64,000 nt of DNA from Hemileia vastatrix (GCA_030280995.1 JASXTE010000002.1:17614683-17678682); one strand, 5' to 3'. Numbered from the stretch's first letter, positions 1 to 9,870 are shown. Made by a program: numbers and translations. Notes: a model not told the origin generated them from the letters alone.

Positions 1-458
1 CAATTAGAACCTTAAAACTATAATAAAAAATCTAGAAAAATTACACATAATAGAGCTACTTCCCCTTTACATACCAAACTAATTTTCGTAGTCTGCGCAG
101 CTCTAATTACCCCGTGAAAATTCATCAAAGCTAAGTAATTTTTGAAAACGTAAATATTTCTATAAAACTTTAAAATTCATTTAAAAATATAAGAAAAATA
201 GTAAAAATTCTGGGAAGATTTCCCAAGGTTCTTGAGTGACTTGACTTGATACTTATAAATTTTTCAGACCGTAAAAATAAGTTTTCTCCGTAAAATAAAT
301 TGTATTTGTGTAGGCATTCGCTCGTGACCAATTTCTTCATATTTTAAACTCCAATAAATTAAATAAAACCCTTATATAAAAATAATAACGCCAATCTTGC
401 ACGCCGTAATAACTCCATTTACGTACTTAGGTGCCATACTAAACTTTAGGCTACCACA
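1..458 (-). mobile_element. Ty3/gypsy element A, 3' LTR (partial, cut by window edge)
   Basis: These bases match 10494-10952 almost base for base, including the shared terminal stretch ending GGCTACCACA. The other copy is a complete LTR, so this is the matching LTR of the same element. The element is transcribed on the minus strand, so this is its 3' LTR. The first 620 or so bases of the LTR lie left of the window. The two copies differ at only a few positions, such as agctaag versus agttaag near 132 and 10625, so insertion is fairly recent. The left target duplication cannot be seen. Confidence 0.9.
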
Positions 459-468
459 TCCTCCCTCC
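459..468 (-). promoter_or_regulatory. Polypurine tract of gypsy A
   Basis: On the minus strand, GGAGGGAGGA directly abuts the first TG of the 3' LTR. This is where the plus-strand primer of reverse transcription is expected. It fixes the inner LTR edge and shows that 459-9870 is the internal region of one element. Confidence 0.75.
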
Positions 469-581
469 AATCGAGAATGTCCCCATTCTTAAAACTTTGC
501 ATAAGTGGTCGAACACAATATTCATCTTTAACCTTCAACCACCATCTTCTTTAATCAACTATAAAATTCATCTTCATCAAT

Positions 582-1275
582 ATGTCTTCCAAAGAACTTG
601 TCGCTCCATGTGAACTCTGAGCTGGATACCAGGTACCTTGTTTAATGTCCAACCCTAATCTTCCTGGCAGGACAGCTTGCGACTTATGCCGTGTGAAAAA
701 AGTCAAATGCAACCGGCCAATAGTTCCTTCTAAAACAAACATATATTTAGGACCAGCAGCTCTCCCTGATCCCTCAACTTCTAAAAAGCGATCCAAAATT
801 CCTGTCTTCTTAAAACGAATAAGATCAAAAGCAGCTTCAAAAGTTCAATCTTCATCAGCAGATCCCGGCCTAATTTTGCCTTCACAAGATCCTAATCCTA
901 TAACACCAGTACCCCCAACTAACTTTGCTGAGACTATGTTTCCTGGCTCTAAATGTAAGACCCTATTTATCTTACTAAAAAAAAACATTTAATCAAAATT
1001 GACTAAACCTATGACTTAATAACATATTTGAACTTCTAGCTGTCGAAATAACCAAAACTGATGATGTTGGTAGAGTGAAGACGGACTATATCAATCATTA
1101 CCCAAATTTTCATCGCTATCTTTTTCTTGACTTTACTAATGAGTTGAAACGAAAAATGCTGGCCTATTTTCAAGAAACTCCAGCTAATAACCATGAAGAC
1201 CTCATGAAAAGAAGAATTTTAATGCAAAGCTTTGATAATGATGTTGAACAATTTCAAAGAAATTATCTTTTCTAA
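582..1275 (+). pseudogene. Antisense spliced ORF with Cys-rich motif inside gypsy A
   Basis: This ORF lies between the polypurine tract and the end of pol and is transcribed opposite to gypsy A. An ATG at 582 is followed in frame by TGA at 618-620. A second in-frame ATG at 645 starts a clean model: exon 645-954, an 85-bp GT-AG intron (955-1039, branch-like TTGACTAAAC), then exon 1040-1275. This gives 181 codons plus stop with the frame kept across the junction. The N-terminal part has CDLCRVKKVKC (C-x2-C-x6-C), like half of a fungal Zn2Cys6 domain, but no second cysteine set follows. The C-terminal part is charged and helical. Function is not recognised. It may be a captured host fragment, or an antisense ORF of the kind known in the 3' region of some plant gypsy elements. 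Confidence 0.5.
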
Positions 1276-1869
1276 CAGTATAACTTGATAAAATTTTGTT
1301 TTTGCTTGGTCTTCTTAAACTTTCAACATAAATGATGTTTTCTTTCTTCTCTGGCTTGATATAACATAAAATAAAATAATATAAATCTTGTGACAATTCC
1401 ACTACTGAGAGCAAGGTTTGAATCCCTTCAGACTCCCATATACCAGTCTTCCTTCTTGTCACAGCATTGAGAGAGTGGATCTTCCTATGAGCCGAATACT
1501 CCTGATTCCAACCTCATAGGGCCCCCCACTGAGCCGAATTCTATGATTCCAATCTCGCCATAAGGTCCTCCAAGCTTCACACCAAAAAAAAAAAAAAAAT
1601 GGCCTAACTATGAGGCACTAAAAAAAATCATTCCCTAAAATCCAACTACCATCCTAACTTCTGATTCCTTCATCACAATTTTCAAACTTTGCTATACAGC
1701 AAACCCATAAAATACTTTTGCCAGGCTTCCAATAATAATATTAACTTTAGACCATGTTAAAGCGCCACAAATTTCACCTAATTAACCATTATGCTTTCTT
1801 TAGCATCATCACCACCTAAAATTTTAACCTCCTAAAGCTATCAGCACCCAATTCCAGAAATAATTGAAT
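1276..1869. other. Non-coding internal sequence of gypsy A
   Basis: No gene is seen. A diverged direct repeat with GAGCCGAAT...TGATTCCAA occurs twice between 1488 and 1565, followed by a run of 18 A from 1585. Confidence 0.5.
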
Positions 1870-2585
1870 AACCAGTTTAGAATCTTAGTGGACAGTGATA
1901 AATTAAAAGATTGAATTGAGTTATCCAAACAAGATTGACATTCCAGTTTAAAGTCTTGGTGGACCAAACATATAATCGATTGCCAGTTTATGGTCTTGGT
2001 GGACCAAAGATCGTTTAGGTGCATAAATAACTTGATAAATTCCTAAGTAAGGCCTAGGCTTGACCAAAGATTGAATAAATTTGATAATCCAGTTTAATGT
2101 CATAGTGTTCCAATGAATGTTGAATTATTCTGCAGATATTAATTTTCCAGTTTAAAGTCATAGTGGACTAAACAATGAATGAACTACCAGTTTAAAGTCA
2201 TGGTGGACCAAACATTTGATCGATAAGAAATCCAGTTTAAGGTCATGGTGGACCCAACAGCTTGATAACAGTCCAGTTTAAGGTCTTGGTGGACCTAAGA
2301 AATCCAATAAAAAAATTTTAACGATAGTCCTGAAAATTAGCCAGTTTAAAGTCTTGGAGGACTAACAGCTCCAATATAAAATCTTTAACGAAAGTCTTGA
2401 AAATTAGCCAGTTTAAAGTCTTGGAGGACTAAAAGATCCAAAATACGTATAAAAAACCTTAAAGAACGTCTTGAACAGTAGCCAGTTTAAAGTCTTGGAG
2501 GACTAACAGATCCAAAATACGTATAAAATAAACCTTAAAGAACGTCTTGAACAGTAGCCAGTTTAAATTCTTGGAGGACTAACAG
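1870..2585. repeat. Array of 12 CAGTTTA-hairpin motifs
   Basis: Twelve copies start near 1872, 1943, 1983, 2090, 2149, 2189, 2232, 2273, 2341, 2408, 2481 and 2558. Each has a CCAGTTTA box followed by a 4-5 bp hairpin with a 5-6 nt loop. Stems vary together: AGTC/GACT, AGGTC/GACCT and TGGTC/GACCA all occur. Spacing is irregular (40-77 bp), so this is not a simple satellite, although the last four copies also share their spacers. The same motif recurs at 3331, 3680-3800, 5437, 5491, 7491-8115 and 8459. Confidence 0.85.
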
Positions 2586-2599
2586 ATGTCTTGAAGTAA

Positions 2600-3670
2600 A
2601 ATCCCATTGATATTGAGTTCTCCTAGACCCTGTTTCCTGTCTAAACTAAATGAATAAAGCTAAAAAGAATGAAAACTAAAAAAAATAAAACTTAGAAATA
2701 TAATAATAATTTTGATTTAATTAATTAATTTTAATTTTAATTTTTTTTATTTTTTTTATTTTATTATTATTATTTTTTTTTTTATTTATTTTATTTTTAT
2801 TTTATTTTTATTTTTATTTTTATTATTATTATTATTTTTATTTTTATTTTATTTTTAATTTTAATTTTTTTTTTTTTTTAAATTTAAAATAAAAGATTTT
2901 AGAATAGATAGTTTTGAAATAAAATTTAAAATTTAATTTTAAAGAAAGATAAATGAATGTGAAAAGAAAGATAAAAAAAGTACTAAAATAAAATTTTAAA
3001 AGATGCCCCCCGGCCATTTGATGAACCGTACCCTCGACATCATACCCACATCCAAGTGCAACTTGATGTGGTTACACAATTTTAAGAAATTGAAAAGAAA
3101 AGAAAATAAATGAAAGTTTTAGAAGATGATTTTTATAATGATGATCACTGGGTGGGCTCCCTCTAATTTATAAAAATGATTAGAGACCACCAGTGAGCAT
3201 CACCTTTACAATAATTCATAATATATATTAAAGAAAAGAAATCACAATCTATCATAAAAAAATCAAAAACAAAATTAAAATAAAAAAAATCTTGAATCCG
3301 GCGTTGAGAACGGTGTCTCTTGATTTGTTCCAGTTTATAGTCTTAGTGGACTTCCTAAAATTAAAAGACTAAGCCAGGATTCAACTAGAAACAGGGAAAA
3401 TTTTGGAAACGAACATTATGGGGTAATTGTGTATAGAGCAGCCAGCCCATCAATTACCCCCACACTTGCCAATATTTAATTAAGAAGGTTCCCCTGTGAA
3501 CACTTCTTGCAATAAATTTTAAAATTTTTCCAACACTATCTTCACCCATATTTTAAGAATTTTAAATTTTGAAAATTTTCAATGAAGGTTTTCTCGTATT
3601 TCGTTATGTTTCATCACAGTTTCGTTGCCCATATGCAGTGTAACGATAGTAAAGTATTTTTGATAAAAAT
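2600..3670. repeat. AT-rich 3' region of gypsy A with T-rich low complexity and two foldbacks
   Basis: Bases 2715-2880 are an almost pure T/A tract of the TTTTA type. An imperfect foldback spans 3140-3201, with arms of about 23 bp around an AT loop. A perfect 10-bp foldback has arms GGGGTAATTG at 3420-3429 and CAATTACCCC at 3451-3460. One CAGTTTA hairpin lies at 3331. No coding sequence is seen. Confidence 0.7.
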
Positions 3671-3675
3671 AAGAA

Positions 3676-3808
3676 GATAGTTTATACTCATTGCGGAGGA
3701 ATCCATAAAATTTCGTAGATATCATAGTTTATCCTCATTGCGGAGGTTAATAAAATTTGATAAATGTCATTAAAATTGTAGTTTATCCTCATTTCGGAGT
3801 TAGACTTC
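3676..3808. repeat. Three AGTTTA-hairpin motifs downstream of pol
   Basis: Copies start near 3680, 3728 and 3780. The second has the stem TCCTC/GAGG and the first a weaker version of it. They lie just past the last pol codons, with related spacers between them. Confidence 0.75.
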
Positions 3809-5482
3809 GGCACTCCTGGTGCCTCTAGGATAGAACCGTTTCACTTGATCGGCTGCTACCCTCTTCTTCAATACTACTCCATCCAACTCTTCTAGCACAT
3901 ATGAACCGCCGGAAACTTGCTCCTTGATTTTATACGGTCCATTCCACCTATCTGCAAACATCTTTCCCCACTGACTTTCCAAACTCCTATTATAAACCAG
4001 GACCATATCACCTGGGTTCAAAGGTTTCCTTAATCAATGTGCCAACCGCTCATCCTAATATCTGACTGATTGATTTCGGATCTTCATCATCCGCGAATAT
4101 GCCTTTTCTAAATATTCTTCTTTCTTTTCTAGCTGCATCATTCTTGCACACAATAATTCTTCAGTAGTTTTGACCGTGTCCCAGTCAACTCCAAGATATG
4201 ATTCAGCTTCTAAATCAACCGGTAAAACTGCTTTCTGTCCAAAAACAAGTTCATAAGGTGAAAATCCGGTCGTCCTTTTGGCAGTGATTCGATCAGCAAA
4301 TAAAACTAAAGGTAAATAGTGCCTCCACTTTTCGGCACTTGTCCCACACATTTTAACTAAGGCATCCTTAATAACTTGATGCCCTCTTTCAACCATGCCT
4401 TTAGCTTCAGGATAATATGGGGTTGCTACCCTAACCTTTGATCCAACTTTCAATACGGCCTCTTTAAACTCTGTCCCAAATTCAGGACCTCCATCTACCG
4501 TCACCAACTTCATCACCCCATACCTATATACCCAATTATTCAAAAAAAATTCTGCCACATTTTTGGCAGTTAAATTAATAAGAGGCGCTGCCTCTACCCA
4601 ACCAGATAAATCATCTCTGGCCACAATTAAATATTTATACCATCCCTCTTTTATATGAACGGCATCTAAACTAACTCTCCCAAAGAGCGTATATTCACCG
4701 GTTGCGCGTCCAGGTTCTTTTGGCCTTAAATAACTTCGTCTTTGACATTCTTCACATGACTGAACCCACTGTTTAACAGCCATCTTCATGCCAGGCCACC
4801 AAAATCGATCAGAAATTATTCTAAACGTTTCTCCAACGCCTCTATGCCCGAGATCTTCATGCAGTGATTTCAAAACTAATTCTTGCCCCTTCTGTTGAGT
4901 TATAACTACTTGAGGATTTGGATACTTTCTCCTCATTAAACGTTGACCAGATAGGTAAAAAGTAGATGACTTCCTCTTGATAGCCACCCATTCATCGTCT
5001 TCACAATCTTCTGGCCTCTCTAAAGTCAACAAATATTTGACTAACAAAAAATAAAAACCAGTCTGACCCCAGACTTCATCTTGAAAATCGATTAATATAA
5101 CATCAATAGGGACTTCTCTATCACCAATATCACCTGCACATGAATGAGCCAATAATCGTTGACCCCTAAATAAATCTTTAATCGAGCTATGTTGATGTTT
5201 TTCTTCTGAACCTTTGGATCCTTCGTAAACCGTATTCGAAAATACCTCTTTCTCTTTATCCACCTTTTTATTTAAATTCTCTAATTCTCCAACATATACA
5301 CCATTCCTTAACTTACTACTATCCCAAACTACCAATCCATCTTCCTCTACATACACCACATCTTCTTCTACCTCCTCTCTGCCGAATTTATCTACACCTT
5401 TTCCAACACCTTTATTAACATAAAAACTATTTTCCAGTTTATCCTCTTGGTGGAGGTCACCATCACCATAATCTAAACACAA
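3800..5482 (-). pseudogene. Gypsy A pol, integrase and C-terminal part
   Basis: This is the integrase module of gypsy pol. An N-terminal zinc-binding domain is visible as H-x4-H (HEDLGH) and C-x2-C (CEEC). The core catalytic D, D and E fall in VARDDLSGW, TVDGGPEF and KGMVERG. The tail (LNPGDMVLVYN, RWNGPYKIKE) resembles the usual post-core integrase domain; no chromodomain is seen. The frame is the same as the RT block upstream and is broken near 4055 by TAG and TGA. Two CAGTTTA hairpins (5437, 5491) are translated within the linker as DLHQEDKLE and YLPHEVKLV. The decay is by nonsense codons without frameshifts, so these are recent point changes. Confidence 0.85.
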
Positions 5483-5584
5483 TAGTCCTACCAGTTTAAC
5501 CTCATGGGGGAGGTATGGAAAGTCTTCAGCTCCTTTAGTGCTGGCTTTGATAATAGGTATGTCTTCATCGAACTCTTCTGAGTT

Positions 5585-6934
5585 TTAATCTTCTTCAGTG
5601 GGTGGTCTTCTTGATAAACCATCTGGCATAGTAAAAGTTTTGCCCGGCTTATGAACTAAATCGAATGAAAAATGTTGAATAAAAGCTACCCATCTTGTCA
5701 TGGGTGCGTTCGGTAAACTTGGGGAATTAATCATCTGGATTAACGATTTCGCATCCACTTGCAACTCAAAATGTTGCCCCCACAAAATATGCTGAAGTTT
5801 CTTCAGTATTTTCGCCACACCACATAATTCCAATTTTGGTTGAGAATATCTTGATTCGACCTCAGTAAATACTACAGATTCATACCTAACTGGCCTGATG
5901 TAACCAGCTTTATCCATCTGAGACAAAACCGCCCCAGCTGCAATCTGACTTGAATCAACTGCTAAATAAATTCTGCCAGAATTTTTTCCATAATCCAACT
6001 TGTGCAGGACTAAATCCTTCCCCACAACCTCCTTCAACTTCACAAACGCCTTTTCACACTCTTCATCCCACTCCCTGTCTGCATCCTTTCTCGTTAACCG
6101 TCTCAATGGAGCTGCCAATGAAGAAAAGTCCTTGATAAACATTCTAACATATACGCAAACGCCTAAAAACCCTCTAACTTCAGTGGTATTCTTGGGTCTT
6201 GGCCAGGACTGAATTTTGTTAACTTTCTTCTTGGACATAATCCTACCCTCTCTACATACCACATGGCCTAATATTTCTAAGGCTGGCACACAACATGAAA
6301 ATTTTGAACCTGAAATAGTTAAACCAGCCTCTTCAATTCGAAACAAGATTCTTTCTAAAGTAATTTCAAACTCCCAAATGAATTTGCGTATCCCGGGATT
6401 CTCTTCCAACACCTGGTTATCATAGTCGGTTGTTGGTCCCTTAATTCCTCCATCATCTATAAAGATTCCAGCATATTGTGGAATTTCGTCTTGAAGGATC
6501 CAAGCCATCTGAGCTTGATAAACTGCAACCAAATTTGTTGCTCCTTGAGGTAATCTTGTTAACTGTAAACGTCCAAGTGGCGTATCAAATGTAGTGAGAG
6601 GCCTTGAGTCTGGATGTAACTCTCTCTCATCATATCCACCCATAATATCTCCCAAACCATAACACACTCTCCCTGCAAACGCTTCAAAAACCTCCTCAGC
6701 ACTAGGCGGTATCCCAGCATCCTTTATTGTAACCCTATTTAATTCCCTAAGATCATGAACAACTCTAAGCTTGCCATTCGGTTTCTTGATACGAAATACC
6801 GGACTAGAATAACTTGACGTTGATTGCTCATACAGTCCAGTGCGTATCCGTTCTCTGACAACTTCAATATAGGCTTCTTTTAATGCAGCCGGAATAGGAA
6901 TCGGTTTCTGCTGCCACAGTTCATGACATACCAC
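5585..6934 (-). pseudogene. Gypsy A pol, reverse transcriptase and RNase H
   Basis: An open stretch of 449 codons holds the RT palm and RNase H. RT motifs include KKPNGKLRVVHDLRELN, LTRLPQGATN and the catalytic FIDDGG box (F in place of the common Y). The thumb/connection part has WPRPKNTTEVRGFLG. RNase H shows LAVDSSQIAAGAVL and ends in the familiar HKPGKTFTMPDGLSRR. An in-frame TAA separates it from the upstream block just before KIPVV, where gypsy proteins usually have Tyr. Another TAA at 5585 separates it from integrase. All three blocks share one frame, so this was a single polyprotein. Confidence 0.9.
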
Positions 6935-6943
6935 AGGAATCTT

Positions 6944-8428
6944 TTAAGGCTCCCCATAGGAATGCTTCAACACACCCCTCTCCTCTTCTACAAAAGCAAT
7001 GGCCTTCTCTCGCTTGACCATCACGTCCAACAACAACTTCTTCTCTTCTCCTGACAACCAACCATCAGGTCCAAAATTAACAACACCCAGTCTCTCAAAA
7101 GTGATTCTTGACGTCTCAGAAAATTCAGGCGGATTCTTTACCAAGGGACTTTCATAAGGATCTCTTGATAACCTTGGTCTTCTCAAAGGTGGATTTAATT
7201 CAGCAGGTAGCGGTTCATTAATAGGTCGAACTTTATTTGCTACTTTCTTATATTTGGCTGCGTCCACATCTAAATTAACTTGAGGTAAAACATTTTCTTT
7301 TGTATTGCCATTAAAACTTTCATCAAATGAATCTTCTTCATCGCCAGAATCAGAATAAGAAAAATTAGAAAAATATTTTATTTCATTTTTAAATTTTACC
7401 TTTTTCTCCTTTCCCTCGTCTAATTTATAAACAGATTTTCCAACACCTTTTCTTCCCTTATCCAACAGTAAATCGCCAGTAAAGAAAGTTGGCAGTTTAA
7501 CCTCTTGCTGGAGGACCGGAATTGAATTTTCACAAAAATTATTTTTTTGAGTTTTAATTATACTGAGATTTTTAATCGTATTTTGATGTGATATTTGCAG
7601 TTTACCCTCTTGCTGGAGGTCCAAAATAGAAGGAGATAATTGCAGTTTAACCTCTTGCTGGAGGTCCAAAATAGAAGGAGATAATTGCAGTTTAACCTCT
7701 TGCTGGAGGTCCGGAATAACATTTTCACAAAAATTATTTTTTTGTGTTTTAATTATACTAAGATTTTTAATTGGGTTTTGATGAGATTTTTGCAGTTTAC
7801 CCTCTTTCTGGAGGTCCAAAATAGAAGGAGATACTTGCAGTTTAACCTCTTGCTGGAGGTCCGGAATAACATTTTCAAAAAAATTATTTTTTTGTGTTTT
7901 AATTATACTAAGATTTTTAATTAGGTTTTGATGAGATTTTTGCAGTTTACCCTCTTGCTGGAGGTCCAAAATAGAAGGAGATACTTGCAGTTTAACCTCT
8001 TGCTGGAGGTCCGGAATAACATTTTCACAAAAATTATTTTTTTGTGTTTTAATTATACTAAGATTTTTAATTGGGTTTTGATGAGATTTTTGCAGTTTAC
8101 CCTCTTGCTGGAGGTCATAAAACATACCCTTCCAATTTTTATCCAACCTTATTTGGCCCATTTTGCCTTTTTTACCGTTTTTAAATTTAATAGAAAAACC
8201 GGGTAAATCCAATAAACATATAGAAAAGTCCAAAACGTATTTGCACTCCAAAGTAATATTAACAGAAAATAATTGAGAATCCACTTGAATTATCTCCAAG
8301 TGAGCTGACCTATTGCAATCCGGGATCTCATCCTGAGGAGAGATTACAACATTAGAGTGATCAGCCCCTGCTACCCCAAAAAATGAGGGCATCCATAATA
8401 ATTTGAATCCTAAAAAAATTGAAGACAT
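6944..8428 (-). pseudogene. Gypsy A pol, N-terminal part with hairpin-encoded repeats
   Basis: An open stretch of 494 codons starts at an ATG 57 bp after the gag stop, in a different frame from gag. The first 25 residues (FLGFKLLWMPSFFGVAGA) look like a signal peptide or membrane anchor. Residues from about 110 to 310 are an array of DLQQEGKLQ/DLQQEVKLQ units separated by KSHQN-IKNLSIIKTQKNNF spacers. The C-terminal end leads into the RT block through an in-frame TAA. A retroviral-type protease would be expected in this position, but I do not see a DSG/DTG motif. The protease may be diverged or lost. Confidence 0.7.
7490..8120 (-). repeat. Coding repeat: nine CAGTTTA hairpins, about 150-bp composite unit
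   Basis: Hairpin copies start near 7491, 7599, 7643, 7687, 7794, 7837, 7942, 7988 and 8093. Stems are ACCTC/GAGGT or CCTC/GAGG with loop TTGCTG. The alternating spacers make a composite unit of about 150 bp, or 50 codons, repeated about four times in frame. Because the unit length is a multiple of three, amplification kept the ORF open. Confidence 0.85.
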
Positions 8429-8456
8429 AACAATAAAAGAAAATTTCAGCCCAGTT

Positions 8457-8484
8457 TAGGTAGTTTATCCTCATTTTGGAGGAA
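8457..8484. repeat. CAGTTTA-type hairpin in the gag-pol gap
   Basis: TAGTTTATCCTC-ATTTTG-GAGGA fills the gap between the gag stop (8485-8487) and the pol ATG (8426-8428). The stem is TCCTC/GAGGA. Confidence 0.7.
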
Positions 8485-9690
8485 TTAAATTCTTGATATC
8501 CCCTGGAGATAATCCATAATTTTGCCCCAAGGGCTTATCCACCAATTCCATAAAACCCAAAAATAAACCCCCATAATTTGTCCTACCATTGCACATAAAA
8601 AATAAACAACCATTTTCCAAAATATGAGTGCATCCAATTTATGCACTCTATTATCAAATGCCACTACACTCTTTATTAGTGCAGGGAAAACCATATCCTC
8701 CATAAAAATCTCTTCCTGAGATTGAAACAAATCCACCATACATATACCAGATTCATAAACCATATCCACATCTGAATTGCAGACAGTCTCCGCTTTTGAA
8801 GACAAAACCTGAGGTAAATATTCCTCTAAATCAAATTCCAAATTATCCAAAACAAAATTATCCCCAACATCCAAATTTTCTTCATCAGTGACAATAATAT
8901 CTTCATCTTCAGAAACCTCTTCTTTCCAAACAGAAGAGTCAACAAAAATAATATCTTCAGGCTGGACAAAATCTTCAGGAATGGCTGAATCCAAAATTTC
9001 ATCAGTAACTAGTTCTTTTACACCATCCTCTTCTATCTCTTGAGCGACCTCAGTGTCTTCTCCAGAGTCCAAATCAACAGAGTTATGAGTATCCAGATGT
9101 TCCAAAATAACCTTCTTTAGCACCTCCATACCAGGAATCCTAGTTTCTCCATCTGGGAGATCCTTCATTAAATTCCCATTAATAAGCACCATCAAAACAT
9201 CTTTCTTAACCTTTTCCCCCATAGCATCCCAAAAAACATACTTTGATGCATTATCATGAAATAAAATTTCATACTCCAACAAATAATCCAGAACCACCTG
9301 AAATTCAACCATAAACTGATGATACTGATGCAGAGATGTTACACCACCTTTTGATTCCCATTTCCTAGCTATATCCTTTAGATCCTCCAATGAATAAACT
9401 TTTGGCCACTTTTTTTCCATTTCCATCTTGAGCTTTCTCCAATCTTGATCTTTATAACCATCCATAGAAATAACCTCCTTTTCCACCTCTCTGTCCAAAA
9501 TAAAGAACCTAATCTGCTTCACCATATCCAAAGGTAAAGCACCATCAATCGCAGCTGCAGTTTCATACCTATGTAAAAATCCTTCTAAATCATCTCCAGA
9601 AAACTTGGGCCCAACCCAAGATACAATCCTTACTGATGCCCTAACAGGTACACCAGCAGCCAACACAGCAGTTCCACTAGTAGAGGACAT
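8485..9690 (-). CDS. Gypsy A gag
   Basis: This is the structural capsid-type protein of the element, about 400 codons from the ATG at 9688-9690; another ATG at 9717 gives nine more residues. The first half has the usual Ty3 gag pattern, with KFSGDDLEGFLHRYE and later WRKLKMEMEKKW. The middle is strongly acidic. The C-terminal end is unusual: about 35 largely hydrophobic residues (FWKMVVYFLCAMVGQIMG and onward), which would normally be read as a membrane segment. No CCHC zinc knuckle is seen. The frame has no stop and ends 57 bp before the pol ATG. Confidence 0.8.
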   Translation of the reverse strand: MSSTSGTAVLAAGVPVRASVRIVSWVGPKFSGDDLEGFLHRYETAAAIDGALPLDMVKQIRFFILDREVEKEVISMDGYKDQDWRKLKMEMEKKWPKVYSLEDLKDIARKWESKGGVTSLHQYHQFMVEFQVVLDYLLEYEILFHDNASKYVFWDAMGEKVKKDVLMVLINGNLMKDLPDGETRIPGMEVLKKVILEHLDTHNSVDLDSGEDTEVAQEIEEDGVKELVTDEILDSAIPEDFVQPEDIIFVDSSVWKEEVSEDEDIIVTDEENLDVGDNFVLDNLEFDLEEYLPQVLSSKAETVCNSDVDMVYESGICMVDLFQSQEEIFMEDMVFPALIKSVVAFDNRVHKLDALIFWKMVVYFLCAMVGQIMGVYFWVLWNWWISPWGKIMDYLQGISRI

Positions 9691-9731
9691 CCCAAAACAT
9701 AAGAAAAGCGTTAACAACCGTTAAAATAAAC

Positions 9732-9796
9732 AAGCCTCTTGCAGGCTTATAACAAAGATTGATTAGAGTTCCAAAGAATAAGCCTCTTGCAGGCTA
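9732..9796. repeat. Two AAGCCT-CTTGC-AGGCT hairpins in the 5' leader of gypsy A
   Basis: Copies at 9732-9748 and 9781-9796 each have a 5-6 bp stem. The loop and stem core (CCTCTTGC-GG) resembles the CAGTTTA hairpins but lacks the CAGTTTA box. They lie between the PBS and gag. Confidence 0.6.
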
Positions 9797-9840
9797 ATAA
9801 CAAACTCCTTGACCCAAAAAAGTCCTAGAAAAAGCTAGAT

Positions 9841-9866
9841 ATTTCGAAACCCCATGTTGGGCGCCA
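9841..9866 (-). promoter_or_regulatory. Primer binding site of gypsy A
   Basis: On the minus strand TGGCGCCCAACATGGGG begins four bases after the 5' LTR. The complementary strand ends in GCGCCA, as a tRNA 3' end would. Further in it contains TTCGAAA, which fits a tRNA T loop, so complementarity may extend into the T arm. The tRNA cannot be named from sequence alone. Confidence 0.75.
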
Positions 9867-9870
9867 ACTA

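Noticed and set aside
551..796. Minus-strand ORF over the antisense gene
   Set aside because: No start context, no splice structure, and it mirrors the Cys-rich plus-strand frame.
1870..2585. CRISPR-like direct repeats with spacers
   Set aside because: Repeat parts vary in a paired fashion, spacing is irregular and the last spacers are duplicated. The context is a fungal gypsy element.
7685..8206. Plus-strand ORFs with LLLEVQN repeats
   Set aside because: These are antisense shadows of the hairpin-encoded pol repeat, which shares a frame with RT and integrase.
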